A stretch of DNA of 64,000 nt from UBA6911 sp964481255 (GTDB lineage: Bacteria; Acidobacteriota; UBA6911). A program made the position numbers and the translations under genes. A model generated the notes under the pieces. The model ran no database searches and had not been told where the DNA came from. It worked only from the letters and a program-made list of their open reading frames with translations. Below are positions 35,207-44,572 of this stretch, in pieces. The stretch is taken from the NCBI GenBank assembly GCA_964481255.1, contig CAYZTZ010000003.1:1-64000 (forward strand), given 5' to 3'. Numbering within the stretch: position 1 is the first letter of the stretch; each line of letters begins with the position of its first letter.

Positions 35207-36628
35207 ATGCCCCCTCGGATCAACATCGCTGAAAATCGGGACTTCGTCCTGGAAACCTTACGCTCGGAAATCACCGCCGACGGCGGCTGCCTGGCCGCCT
35301 GGGTCCGCCGGCTTCAGTCCTGCGGCGCGATCGACAGTCTTTTTCGGCTGGAGACCTGGCTGAGGGGCCTCCGCTCCTTTTTCAGCCTTGATCATATCCC
35401 TCTCGGCGAGACCGAAATCGAGGACCTGGTCGGCCGCAGTTTCGCTGCGGAAATCGGGATCATCCGGACCGGCATACAGACATGCGAGGCCTTGGGCTTC
35501 GCGGTGATCCAGGCGGACGCCAAGAGCGATTTCCAATGGGAGGCGATCATCCGCACGCGCCTGCGCAGAGTCCGGATGCCTGATTTTCACGTGAGCCGGA
35601 CGGCGCGGCAGCTGAGTCCGAGAGACAGCGTCGTCGAACTCCTCGATTTTCTGAACGACCTGAGCGTGACAATGGACGCCGTCAGGAGCCCTTCGGCCCT
35701 TAACTACCCCTATTTCAGGAGTCTCGGGAGGTGCTTCGAGCGCGGATTGAGAAGCTGCCCTTACGTGGACAGGCTGTTAAGCCGGCGCTCCCGGCCCCAA
35801 TATGATTCCATCGGCGGGCCTCTTGCGCAAACTCTGGGCGGCATCCCCGACGGCGGCGTCCGACGCGGCGTTACGCTTGCCCTGCTCCACCTGTTCCGCA
35901 TCCTCAAATACCTCGCGCTGATCGCGGAGGATCTCGACCGGGATCGCCCGCTGAAGCAGGACCTGGTCCTTTTTTCCCTGGTCCACAAGGAGATGAACCT
36001 CCTCGCGGATTTCCTGAGAGATCGCTTCATCAGAGAAGGGGGCTCCCGGCATCCCTGGGGAGGGACGGCGGAGCGGGTCGCCTATTCGCTGAGAATGGAA
36101 GCCCAGAGGGTTCTCCGGCGCGAACTGATTTTCGTTTCCGGCGAGGCGGACCCGTCCGCGATCTACACAAAGATCGAAAACAGCCACGGGCTCCTGCGCA
36201 ACTGCAGCGAGAGCTGCGTCACGGCGCTGCTCGAAGCGGCGGACGCGAACTTCGATCCCGCGGCCCTCTTCCCATATAAGGCGAAGCAAAAGGCCGAAGC
36301 CGAGAAGCTGCGCCGGGATCTCGAAACCCTTCGGCAATGGCTGACGGACATACTCGGGAACCGCGAAGAGCTGGACGCGAACAGGATCGCCGAGCGCCTC
36401 ACATCCTTCAAGAAAGCCTCCCTGCGGTCGCTGATGCACCGCGACTGGGCGGAATTCGAGAGCTTGCTGGACGCCCTGACGCTCGCGGGCAGTTTCATCG
36501 AGGCCAGGACGCACATCCGGAAGTTCGTCGCTTTTCTGGAAATGCTGATTCAGGAGATCTCCAAACGCAGCGTCCTCCAGGCACAGACACGGCCGGCGGA
36601 AGCCGCATCGACGACGCCGGCCCGGTAA
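35207..36628 (+). CDS. Uncharacterised 473-residue helical protein
   Basis: A cytosolic, almost entirely helical protein. Recognisable landmarks are a central GGVRRGVTLALLHLFRILKYLA segment, LVHKEMNLLADFLRDR, and a C-terminal charged coiled-coil-like stretch (KAKQKAEAEKLRRDLETLRQ). Cysteines are scattered and no nucleotide-binding or catalytic motif stands out. The start at ATG 35207 is chosen because it follows the previous stop by 2 nt and the upstream extension overlaps that gene out of frame. I do not recognise the family; the tight pairing with the 128-residue gene suggests they work together. Confidence 0.7.
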   Translation: MPPRINIAENRDFVLETLRSEITADGGCLAAWVRRLQSCGAIDSLFRLETWLRGLRSFFSLDHIPLGETEIEDLVGRSFAAEIGIIRTGIQTCEALGFAVIQADAKSDFQWEAIIRTRLRRVRMPDFHVSRTARQLSPRDSVVELLDFLNDLSVTMDAVRSPSALNYPYFRSLGRCFERGLRSCPYVDRLLSRRSRPQYDSIGGPLAQTLGGIPDGGVRRGVTLALLHLFRILKYLALIAEDLDRDRPLKQDLVLFSLVHKEMNLLADFLRDRFIREGGSRHPWGGTAERVAYSLRMEAQRVLRRELIFVSGEADPSAIYTKIENSHGLLRNCSESCVTALLEAADANFDPAALFPYKAKQKAEAEKLRRDLETLRQWLTDILGNREELDANRIAERLTSFKKASLRSLMHRDWAEFESLLDALTLAGSFIEARTHIRKFVAFLEMLIQEISKRSVLQAQTRPAEAASTTPAR

Positions 36629-36955
36629 AGCGAAACCCTTTCCGCCGATTTCATGGATTGTTCCAATATCATCCTGCCTCCCGGGATGTATGACTTGGGA
36701 TTCCAAGGCGAGGCAGAGGCGCGCCCAAACCCTCAATAAAGCCCGGAAACGCCGCCATCGTTGGATCCGCCCAAAGAACCGCGAATTCCGCCAAGGACGG
36801 GTCCCTGATTGAATCCGAATGATTCGCGTCCATTGCGGATATCGCGAAAAATCGGGGCCTGCCGCGGAGAATCAGACTGTTTGCAGCACAAATTCATGGG
36901 CGCCGGGTGAGGAGTTTGCTACCATAGCCCTTTGTTTGTCGGCGAGGGACAAGCC
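36629..36955. other. 327-bp intergenic region before hisS
   Basis: Apart from a possible 40-codon ORF (36690-36812), no gene is seen. An extended -10-like TGCTACCAT lies at 36917-36925, 31 nt before hisS. No T-box or other histidine-responsive leader was recognised. Confidence 0.5.
36690..36812 (+). CDS. Possible small, strongly basic protein (40 residues)
   Basis: ATG 36690 to TGA 36812 encodes MTWDSKARQRRAQTLN, KARKRRHRWIRPKN and REFRQGRVPD in order. It is highly rich in Arg and Lys, like small nucleic-acid or ribosome-associated proteins. A weak GGGA lies 5 nt upstream. It is isolated in an otherwise empty gap and could be chance coding; comparative data would be needed to decide. Confidence 0.3.
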   Translation: MTWDSKARQRRAQTLNKARKRRHRWIRPKNREFRQGRVPD

Positions 36956-38233
36956 ATGGAGGATCTGCTTTTAAACAATCTGCCGGGCACAAGGGACCTG
37001 CTGCCGGATGAGATCGCGCGCTGGCAGTTCGTGGAGGAACAGGCCCGCCGCATTTTTTATCGTTACGGCTTTCTTGAGATACGGACGCCCATCCTGGAGG
37101 CCACGGAACTTTTCGCCCGCGGGATCGGCAGGGATACCGACATTGTCGGGAAGGAGATGTACACTTTCATGGATCAAAGCCGGCGCTCGGTCACGCTTCG
37201 TCCTGAAGCCACGGCCTCGGTGGTCCGCGCCTATCTGCAGAACGCGATGCACCGGGGAGGGGGCGTCACCAAACTGTATTACATCGGGCCCATGTTCCGT
37301 CACGAGAAGAAACAGAAGGGGCGATGGCGCCAGTTTTACCAGATCGGCGCGGAAACGCTCGGGACGGATCATCCCGCCGCCGATGCCGAGATGGTGGAGG
37401 TGGCGCTCGGCCTCCTGGAGTCCCTGGGGGTTCGCGCCAGGCTCCTGATCAATTCCGTGGGATGCGCCCGGTGCCGCCCCCCTTATCTCGAACGTCTGCG
37501 CGCCGAACTGCGCGGTCATCTGCAGGACCTCTGCGAGGACTGCCGGCGGCGGGCGCAAACAAACAGCCTCCGCATATTCGACTGCAAGGTCGAAACCTGC
37601 CAGCCGTACATTCAGGAACTGCCGGCGATCACAGACCATCTGTGCGGGGACTGCGCCGGGCATTTCGCCGGGCTCAAAATGCATCTTGAGGAAGCGGGGA
37701 TATCCTACGAAACAGCGCCCCGTCTGGTGCGCGGACTGGATTACTACGTGCGCACGGCCTTTGAGATCGTCAGCGGGGAGCTCGGCGCTCAAAACGCCCT
37801 TGCGGGAGGCGGGCGATACGACGGGCTGTCCGAGGCTCTCGGCGGCCCGCCCGTGAGCGGGCTGGGGTTCGCGCTGGGGCTGGACCGGCTCGTGATGGTC
37901 CTTCCCGGGGAACGCGCCGCGGAATGGGAATGGCGGCCGGAGCTTTTTTTGGCCTATCTGGGCGAGGCGGCATTCCGCAGGGCCCTCGAAATCGCACGGG
38001 ATCTGCGGCGCAGGGGGCATGCCTGCTGCCTGGATTTCTCGGCCGGAAGCCTTAAGAGCCAGCTTCGGCTCGCCAATAAGCTGAAGGCCGATCACGTGCT
38101 GATCATCGGGGACGAGGAGCTGGCCCGCCGGCGGTACTCCATCAAGAGGCTGGACGACTCCCGGCAGTGGGAGGTGTCCACCCCGGAACTGATCGCCTAT
38201 CTCGATTCCCGCCCACGGACGGCCCATTTCTAG
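36956..38233 (+). CDS. hisS: Histidyl-tRNA synthetase
   Basis: Class II synthetase, 425 residues. Motif 1 region follows LPGTRDLLPDEIARW. Motif 2 is MFRHEKKQKGRWRQFYQIGAE. The HisA signature is GLDYYVRTAFE near residue 263, and motif 3 is GLGFALGLDRL near residue 305. A cysteine-containing insertion (CARCRPPY, LCEDCRRR, FDCKVETC, LCGDC) is like that of many Firmicutes and Acidobacteriota enzymes. The C-terminal anticodon-binding domain starts near 330. ATG at 36956 has GAGGG 7 nt upstream. mutL follows after 35 nt. Confidence 0.96.
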   Translation: MEDLLLNNLPGTRDLLPDEIARWQFVEEQARRIFYRYGFLEIRTPILEATELFARGIGRDTDIVGKEMYTFMDQSRRSVTLRPEATASVVRAYLQNAMHRGGGVTKLYYIGPMFRHEKKQKGRWRQFYQIGAETLGTDHPAADAEMVEVALGLLESLGVRARLLINSVGCARCRPPYLERLRAELRGHLQDLCEDCRRRAQTNSLRIFDCKVETCQPYIQELPAITDHLCGDCAGHFAGLKMHLEEAGISYETAPRLVRGLDYYVRTAFEIVSGELGAQNALAGGGRYDGLSEALGGPPVSGLGFALGLDRLVMVLPGERAAEWEWRPELFLAYLGEAAFRRALEIARDLRRRGHACCLDFSAGSLKSQLRLANKLKADHVLIIGDEELARRRYSIKRLDDSRQWEVSTPELIAYLDSRPRTAHF

Positions 38234-38268
38234 CGCACCCGACGGGGGCGGTGGCGCTTGATACGGAC

Positions 38269-40107
38269 ATGAACAGGATTCAGGTTCTTCCTGAAATCGT
38301 CGCCAACAAGATCGCCGCGGGCGAGATCGTCGAGCGCCCGGCCTCCGTTGTAAAGGAGCTTGTGGAAAACTCCATCGACGCCGAGTGCCGCTCCATACAC
38401 GTCACGGTTCTTTCGGGCGGGAAGCGCCTGATAACGGTGAGGGACGACGGGTCCGGCATGAGCCAGGACGATGCCATCCTGGCCTTTGAGCACCATGCGA
38501 CGAGCAAGCTGAGGACCGCCGACGACCTGGCGGCCGTCACGACGCTGGGGTTCCGCGGCGAGGCGCTCCCCTCCATCGCGGCGGTCTCGCGCCTGACTCT
38601 CAGGACGCGCGCGGCGGATGAGGAATCCATTGCAGGGACCGAAGTCGAAATCCATGGGGGCGTCCTGCGCTCCGTAAGACCGGTCTCATGGGACAGGGGC
38701 ACGGAGGTCACGGCGCGCGACCTTTTCTATAATGTGCCGGCGCGTCGCAAGTTCCTCCGCTCCAGGGAAACGGAGCTGGGCCATATCGCCAGACTGGTGA
38801 CGCATTACGCGCTGGCGCATCCCGAAATCCGGTTCACGCTGCTCAGCGATGGGCGCGTGCTCCTCGACGCGGTCTCTGCGGGGAATCTTCGGGAGAGGGT
38901 GTACCAGATTTTCGGCGAGGGATTCCTCGACAACCTTGTCGAGATCCACGGCGCCAGCGGCTCGATGGAGGTCCGGGGCTTCTGCTCCCTGCCGCACGAA
39001 CAGCGGACGAATCCCTATTCCCAGTTCTTCTACGTGAACCGGAGGATGGTGCGCGACAAGGTGATCACGGGCGCGGTCCGCCAGGCGTATCACAACTGCA
39101 TTCCCGCTTCCGCCTATCCGGTGGTCATTCTTTTCGTGGACCTCCCCTTCGAGAATGTGGACGTCAACGCCCACCCGGCCAAGACGGAAATCCGGTTCCG
39201 CGATCCAAACGCGGTGCGTTCCCTGGTGCTGGAAACGATGGAGCGCGCCCTGACGCGGGGCTCGGCGATCCCGTCCTACGAACACCGGGAGGACGCTTCG
39301 GCGAGCGCCTCTTTCGGGGCGCAGGCGGAATCGAGGGCGCCGCTTGCGGAGGAGGTTTTCGATTTCACGCGCGCCGGCGTTTCCCCGGGCCCTTTTCAAA
39401 GGGCCTTCAATTATCCTTTCCGGGAGGTCCCCGCCGGATTCCATACGGCGGAAGAGAGCCACGCGTCCCTGCGGGTTCTGCCCGAAATGCTCTACGACAC
39501 GGCCGCGGAGACAGGCCGTCCCTTTCAGTCCGAAGGCGTGCGGATTCTCGGCCAGCTCCGGGACAGTTACATAATCGCCTGCGACAGCCAGGGCCTGCTG
39601 ATCGTCGACCAGCACGTGGCGCATGAAAGGATTCTTTACGAAAAGCTGGCCGCGGCGGTGCGGGGAAGCGCCGTGGAGACCCAGCTGCTCCTGGTCCCGA
39701 TGGCGCTCGATCTGGCGCCGCACCAGGTCGCGCTGCTCCGGCGCGTGATGCCGGAACTTGAACGGAACGGCTTTCAGGTCGAGCCTTTCGGCGGCCCGTC
39801 CGTGCTGATCCGATCCGTTCCCGCCGTCGCCGGAGACGCCGATTGCCGGAAGTTGCTTCTGGAAATAATCGAGGGACTGGAAGGCGACGAGAGGACCCTG
39901 GACATCGGAAAGATCCGGGACAGGATAGCGGTTGCGACGGCCTGCCGCGCGGCGGTCAAGGTCAACACGCCGCTCGCCCCGGAAAAAATGCGATGGCTGC
40001 TCGATGAGCTGGCGCAGACGCGCATCCCGACAAACTGCCCCCACGGCCGGCCCATTCTTCTCCGTTTCAGCCTCTATGAAATCGAGCGCAATTTCGGCCG
40101 GATCTGA
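38269..40107 (+). CDS. mutL: DNA mismatch repair protein MutL (endonuclease-type)
   Basis: The 612-residue protein has the GHKL ATPase domain with the EIVERPASVVKELVENSIDA segment (catalytic Glu and Mg-binding Asn), DDGSGM and GFRGEALPSIAAVS. The C-terminal dimerisation domain carries DQHVAHERILYE, matching the endonuclease motif DQHA(x)2E(x)4E except Val for Ala, together with a late NCPHGRP motif. This is the nicking MutL of bacteria that lack MutH. Its partner mutS lies at 57-59.5 kb. ATG at 38269 yields the family N-terminus MNRIQVLPEIVANKIAAGE. Confidence 0.96.
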   Translation: MNRIQVLPEIVANKIAAGEIVERPASVVKELVENSIDAECRSIHVTVLSGGKRLITVRDDGSGMSQDDAILAFEHHATSKLRTADDLAAVTTLGFRGEALPSIAAVSRLTLRTRAADEESIAGTEVEIHGGVLRSVRPVSWDRGTEVTARDLFYNVPARRKFLRSRETELGHIARLVTHYALAHPEIRFTLLSDGRVLLDAVSAGNLRERVYQIFGEGFLDNLVEIHGASGSMEVRGFCSLPHEQRTNPYSQFFYVNRRMVRDKVITGAVRQAYHNCIPASAYPVVILFVDLPFENVDVNAHPAKTEIRFRDPNAVRSLVLETMERALTRGSAIPSYEHREDASASASFGAQAESRAPLAEEVFDFTRAGVSPGPFQRAFNYPFREVPAGFHTAEESHASLRVLPEMLYDTAAETGRPFQSEGVRILGQLRDSYIIACDSQGLLIVDQHVAHERILYEKLAAAVRGSAVETQLLLVPMALDLAPHQVALLRRVMPELERNGFQVEPFGGPSVLIRSVPAVAGDADCRKLLLEIIEGLEGDERTLDIGKIRDRIAVATACRAAVKVNTPLAPEKMRWLLDELAQTRIPTNCPHGRPILLRFSLYEIERNFGRI

Positions 40108-40135
40108 AGCAGGCGGTAAGCGGAGGTCAAGGTCC

Positions 40136-40186
40136 GGATGGGCCCGGCCGGGCCGCTCCGGGACGAGAGGGCGTCAGGCCCATTCC
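40136..40186. terminator. Inverted repeat between convergent mutL and accA
   Basis: GGATGGGCC (40136-40144) can pair with GGCCCATTCC (40177-40186, inside the end of accA), enclosing the 14-bp palindrome GGCCCGGCCGGGCC (40141-40154). Its place between convergent genes suggests a shared terminator, though T-runs are absent. Confidence 0.35.
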
Positions 40187-41052
40187 GAGACCGATCCCAG
40201 ACGGCGGAACCTTTCATAGCGCTGGTCGAGGAGCTCGAGTTCCGATTTGGCCATCAGGGCTTCGAGATTGGGCCGAAGCTGGCGATCGAGATAGTCGGCG
40301 GCCGCGTCGTAATCCTTATGGGCGCCGCCGGGCGGCTCGGGCACGACGGCGTCGATGACGCCCAGGGCTTTCAAATCGGACGCCGTTATTTTCAGGGCGG
40401 CGGCCGCTTCGGCGACGTGCTGCTGGTCCTTCCACAGGATGGCGGAACACCCTTCGGGCGTAATCACGGTGTAGATGGCGTTTTCCTGCATCAGGACATA
40501 GTTTCCCACGGCGATGCCCAGGGCGCCCCCGCTGCCTCCTTCTCCGATGACGCAGACCAGGACGGGCACTCGCAGACGCGACATTTCCCTGAGGTTATAC
40601 GCGATCGCTTCGGCCTGCCCGCGCTCCTCGGCTCCCATGCCGGGGTATGCGCCCGGGGTGTCGACGAAACAGAGGATCGGGCGGCGGAATTTATCCGCCA
40701 GTTTCATGGCCCGGAGGGCCTTGCGGTAACCCTCGGGCTGCGGACAGCCGAAATTGCGGTACTGGCGCTGCTTGAGATCGCGTCCCTTTTGATGCCCCAC
40801 GACCATGACGGGCGTGCCGTGGTAGAAGGCCATCCCGGCCACGATGGCCGGGTCATCGGCGAAGCGCCGGTCGCCGTGGATCTCCGAGAAGCTCTGAAAA
40901 AGCCTTTCCACGTAATCCAGGGTGTACGGCCGCAGGTCGTGCCGCGCCAACAGCGTCCGGCGATAAGCGTCGCCCGCGGCGTCGCTGCGGAGTCGTTCCA
41001 GTTCGGCCCGCAAACGCTCCAGTTCTTCCTGGGGTGATTCGCCGTTCGCCAT
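40174..41052 (-). CDS. accA: Acetyl-CoA carboxylase carboxyltransferase subunit alpha
   Basis: With AccD it transfers the carboxyl group from carboxybiotin to acetyl-CoA, the first committed step of fatty-acid synthesis. The 292-residue protein shows EIHGDRRFADDPAIVAG near residue 58, the PRPILCFVDTPGAYPG-like segment (here RRPILCFVDTPGAYPGMGAE) near residue 123, and IGEGGSGGALGIAVG with the oxyanion-hole glycines. The N-terminal helical part is shorter than in E. coli. It follows dnaE by 58 nt on the same strand. BirA, which biotinylates the carrier subunit, is encoded at 10.9-11.9 kb. Confidence 0.96.
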   Translation of the reverse strand: MANGESPQEELERLRAELERLRSDAAGDAYRRTLLARHDLRPYTLDYVERLFQSFSEIHGDRRFADDPAIVAGMAFYHGTPVMVVGHQKGRDLKQRQYRNFGCPQPEGYRKALRAMKLADKFRRPILCFVDTPGAYPGMGAEERGQAEAIAYNLREMSRLRVPVLVCVIGEGGSGGALGIAVGNYVLMQENAIYTVITPEGCSAILWKDQQHVAEAAAALKITASDLKALGVIDAVVPEPPGGAHKDYDAAADYLDRQLRPNLEALMAKSELELLDQRYERFRRLGSVSEWA

Positions 41053-41110
41053 GTCTGCCTGTCCCCTTGATCGCTGCCGCCGTTGCCGAAAATCCGCAAC
41101 GGGCCCGCTG

Positions 41111-44100
41111 TCATGGAATGACGTCCACCGATCCCGGCCCGCAGATCCCCTCGATCTCCCGGATCAGCTCCGGGCTGGATTTCACCTTGACGAAATCTGC
41201 GGACTGGATGTTAACACGGAAACGGGACGGATGGTATAGCTCAACTTCGACGCCGGTTTCCCCGCGGTGGTTCTCCAGCAGGCGGTAGAGCAGGGCGGCG
41301 GAATCCGGGGCGAGATCGGCGACGCGGGCGCGGATGCGGAGAGTCCTGGCGTTGCGCTCGGAGATTCCCGAGAGGGGCTGAACGTCGGAAGCGATCAGCT
41401 TGAAATTGTTCTCATCCTCGACCTCGAAGCGTCCGGAGACGAGAATGGGATGATCCGCCGAGAGGTGCGATTCGAACTTGGAATACGAATTGGGGAAAAC
41501 GACGGTTTCCACCGACCCGGTCATGTCCTCGAGATTGAAGACGGCCATCCGTTCGCCCTTCTTCGTGCGGCGCGGCCGGCAGTCCGTGACGATGCCGGCG
41601 ACCTTGCAGTCGGCGCTTTTCGGTTCGCTTTTCAGGTCGGCGATGCTCTTGGTGGTGAAGCGGGAGATCTCGGCCGCGAAGCGGTCCAGGGGGTGCCCGG
41701 AGACATAAAAGCCCAGCGTCTCCTTTTCGTAATTCAGGCGCTGCTCGACGCTCCATTCCGGGATGTCGGGCGGGGAGGGTTCGGACAGGGCGGACTCGGA
41801 CGCCAGGCCGGCGAAAAGCCCCTTCTGCCCGCTCTCGCGGTCGCGCCGGACCTTCTGGCCGTGCTCGATGGCCGCGTCGATCATCTCCATGCATTGGGAC
41901 CGCTTCCAGCCGAGCGAGTCCAGGGCGCCGCTCTTGACGAGGCTTTCAAGGATCCTCTTGTTCAGGGAGCGCGAATCCACCTCCGCGCAGAAATGAAAGA
42001 GGCTGCGGAAGCGCCCCTGGCGCTCGCGCGACTGCAGGATGGAGCGAATCGCCCCTTCGCCCACGTTGCGGATGGCCAGCATGCCGAAGCGGATCCTCCC
42101 GCCGACGGAGAGGAAATCCAGCCCGCTTTCGTTGATATCGGGCGGCAGGACCGGGATGCCCATCTGCTTGCACTCGGCGATGTACATCACGATCTTGTCC
42201 GTGTTGCCGATTTCGCTCGACAGCAGGGCGGCCATGAACGGAACAGGATAATGGGCCTTCAGGTAGGCCGTCTGATAGGCCAGCAGGGCGTACGCGGTGC
42301 TGTGCGACTTGTTGAATCCATACTCGGCGAACTGGGCCATGCGGTCGAAAACTTCGGCCGCGATTCTTTCGGGGATCCTGTTTTTGCGGGCGCCCTGAAT
42401 GAACTTGTCCCGCATGGAGGCCATCTCGGAAGGGGATTTTTTCCCCATCGCGCGGCGCAGAATGTCGGCCTCGCCCAGGGAAAAGCCGGCCATTCTGCTG
42501 GCGATCTGCATCACCTGCTCCTGATAGACGATGACGCCGTAGGTTTCCTTGAGAATCTCCTCCAGAATGGGATGCGGATAGCGGACCCCGAGGGCCCCAT
42601 GCTTGCACCGGATAAAATCGGGGATCATATCCATGGGCCCCGGACGGTACAGCGCGTTCAAGGCGATGAGGTCCTCGAAACGCTCCGGCTTCAGGCGCCG
42701 CAATTCGTTTTTCATGCCCGCGCTCTCGAACTGGAATATTCCGTTCGTGCGCGCTTCGAAGAACAGGTTGAAGACCTTCGGGTCCGTCAGGGGTATCGAG
42801 GCGAGATCGAGGGCGATTCCCGTTTCCTCCCGGACGCGCCGGATCGTGTTGTCGATGACGGTCAGGGTCGCCAGTGCCAGGAAATCCATCTTGAGCAGGC
42901 CGATGGCGTACAGATCCTTCATGCTGTACTGGGTGGTGATCTCGTCCTTGTTCGTCTTCTGCAGAGGGACCAGCTCCACCAGAGGCCGGGGCGCGATGAC
43001 CACTCCGGCGGCGTGGGTCGACGAATGCCGGGACAGACCCTCGAGGCGCTTGCTGATCTCGATCAGCTGCTCGATCGCAGGGTTTTTCATCTCCTCTTTC
43101 AGACGCGGCTCCTGGGCCAGAGCCTTGTCGATGGTCGCGTTCGGCTCCGCCGGGATCAGCCGGGCGATGCGGTCGACCTCGGCGTAGGGTATGCTGAGGG
43201 CCCGTCCCACGTCGCGGATCACGCCGCGGGCGGCCATCGTGCCGAAGGTGATGATCTGGCAGACGTTGTCGCGCCCGTACTTGTCGGCGACATAGTCGAT
43301 CACCTCCGCCCGGCGGTTCATGCAGAAATCCATATCGATGTCGGGCGGCGTCTTGCGCTCGGGATTGAGGAAACGCTCGAAGAAAAGCTCGTACTGAAGG
43401 GGATCGATGTCGGTGATCTGCAGGCAGTAGGCCACGAGGCTTCCCACCACCGAGCCGCGGCCCGGCCCGACCGGGATCGAACGATCGCGGGCGTATTTAA
43501 TCAGGTCCCAGACGATGAGAAAATAGCTGGAGAACTCCATCCTCTGGATCATGTCGATCTCGGACGCGAGGCGCTCCTCGTATTCGGCCATGCGGTGTCT
43601 GAGGCGTCCCGCGGCCGCCAGGGCGGCGAGATGGGGGCGCTTCTGCTCAAACCCATCGCGCACCACCTTTTCAAAATAGCTGTCGGCCGTGAATCCGGGA
43701 GGGACTTCGAACGGCGGGAGGGGCTGCTTGGTCTCGATTTCAAAACCGCAGCGCTCGGCGATCCGCACCGTGTTCTGCATGGCCTCGGGCAATGCGCCCC
43801 ACAGCTGATGCATCTCCTCGTAGGACTTGAAGTAGAACTGGTCGGTTTCGTACCGCATGCGGTCCGGCTGGCTCACCACCTTGTTGGTGCCGATGCAGAG
43901 GAGAACGTCGTGCGCAACGCTGTCCTCGCGGCGGAGATAATGGGCGTCGTTCGTGCAAACCAGCGGAATGCCGGTTTTGCGGGATATCTCGACAATCCGC
44001 GGATTGACGCTTTGCTGTGCGGGGAGGTTGTGGTCCTGCAGCTCCAGGTAGAAGTTTCCCTTGCCGAAGATGTCGCGCAGCGCCGCGGCCTCCTCCATGG

Positions 44101-44569
44101 CCGAGTCGGTCTGCTCCATCAGCAGTTTCTGAGCGACGGCGCCCTTGAGACATGCGGACAGGGCGATAAGCCCCCCGCTGTATTGAGACAGCAGCTCCCT
44201 GTCGACGCGCGGCTTGTAATAAAAACCCTCGAGGTAGCCGTAGGAAACCAGTTTGCTGAGATTGTGATAGCCGGTGAGGGTCTCGGCCAGCACCACCAGG
44301 TGGTTCGATTGGTCCCCGCCGCCGCTTTTTTTGTGGCGGCTTTCCTTGGCCACGTAGATCTCGCAGCCGATGATCGGCTTGACGCCCTTGTTGCGGGCGG
44401 CGGCGTAGAACTGGACGGCGCCGAAGAGATTCCCGTGGTCCGTCAGAGCCACGGCGGGCATCCCCATCGATTTCGCGGCATCCACCAGGGCCTCGACCTT
44501 GGCCGCGCCGTCCAGGAGGCTGTAATCGGAGTGATTATGCAGGTGAACGAAAGGCGTGAACTCTGCCAC
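41111..44569 (-). CDS. dnaE: DNA polymerase III subunit alpha
   Basis: Replicative polymerase of the DnaE1 type, 1152 residues. The N-terminal PHP domain shows HLHNHSDYSLLDGA and ALTDHGNLFG. The palm carries PDIDMDFC near residue 405 with two catalytic Asp. GPGRGSVVGSLVAY near residue 360 and the EQVMQIASRMAGFSLGEAD helix near 690 are family-typical, and HhH and OB-fold domains follow. A short 150-residue C-terminus replaces the tau-binding extension of E. coli. The start is GTG at 44569 with GGGAG 6 nt upstream inside the end of guaA. guaA is immediately upstream (3-bp gap) and accA downstream. Confidence 0.96.
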   Translation of the reverse strand: MAEFTPFVHLHNHSDYSLLDGAAKVEALVDAAKSMGMPAVALTDHGNLFGAVQFYAAARNKGVKPIIGCEIYVAKESRHKKSGGGDQSNHLVVLAETLTGYHNLSKLVSYGYLEGFYYKPRVDRELLSQYSGGLIALSACLKGAVAQKLLMEQTDSAMEEAAALRDIFGKGNFYLELQDHNLPAQQSVNPRIVEISRKTGIPLVCTNDAHYLRREDSVAHDVLLCIGTNKVVSQPDRMRYETDQFYFKSYEEMHQLWGALPEAMQNTVRIAERCGFEIETKQPLPPFEVPPGFTADSYFEKVVRDGFEQKRPHLAALAAAGRLRHRMAEYEERLASEIDMIQRMEFSSYFLIVWDLIKYARDRSIPVGPGRGSVVGSLVAYCLQITDIDPLQYELFFERFLNPERKTPPDIDMDFCMNRRAEVIDYVADKYGRDNVCQIITFGTMAARGVIRDVGRALSIPYAEVDRIARLIPAEPNATIDKALAQEPRLKEEMKNPAIEQLIEISKRLEGLSRHSSTHAAGVVIAPRPLVELVPLQKTNKDEITTQYSMKDLYAIGLLKMDFLALATLTVIDNTIRRVREETGIALDLASIPLTDPKVFNLFFEARTNGIFQFESAGMKNELRRLKPERFEDLIALNALYRPGPMDMIPDFIRCKHGALGVRYPHPILEEILKETYGVIVYQEQVMQIASRMAGFSLGEADILRRAMGKKSPSEMASMRDKFIQGARKNRIPERIAAEVFDRMAQFAEYGFNKSHSTAYALLAYQTAYLKAHYPVPFMAALLSSEIGNTDKIVMYIAECKQMGIPVLPPDINESGLDFLSVGGRIRFGMLAIRNVGEGAIRSILQSRERQGRFRSLFHFCAEVDSRSLNKRILESLVKSGALDSLGWKRSQCMEMIDAAIEHGQKVRRDRESGQKGLFAGLASESALSEPSPPDIPEWSVEQRLNYEKETLGFYVSGHPLDRFAAEISRFTTKSIADLKSEPKSADCKVAGIVTDCRPRRTKKGERMAVFNLEDMTGSVETVVFPNSYSKFESHLSADHPILVSGRFEVEDENNFKLIASDVQPLSGISERNARTLRIRARVADLAPDSAALLYRLLENHRGETGVEVELYHPSRFRVNIQSADFVKVKSSPELIREIEGICGPGSVDVIP

Positions 44570-44572
44570 TGG

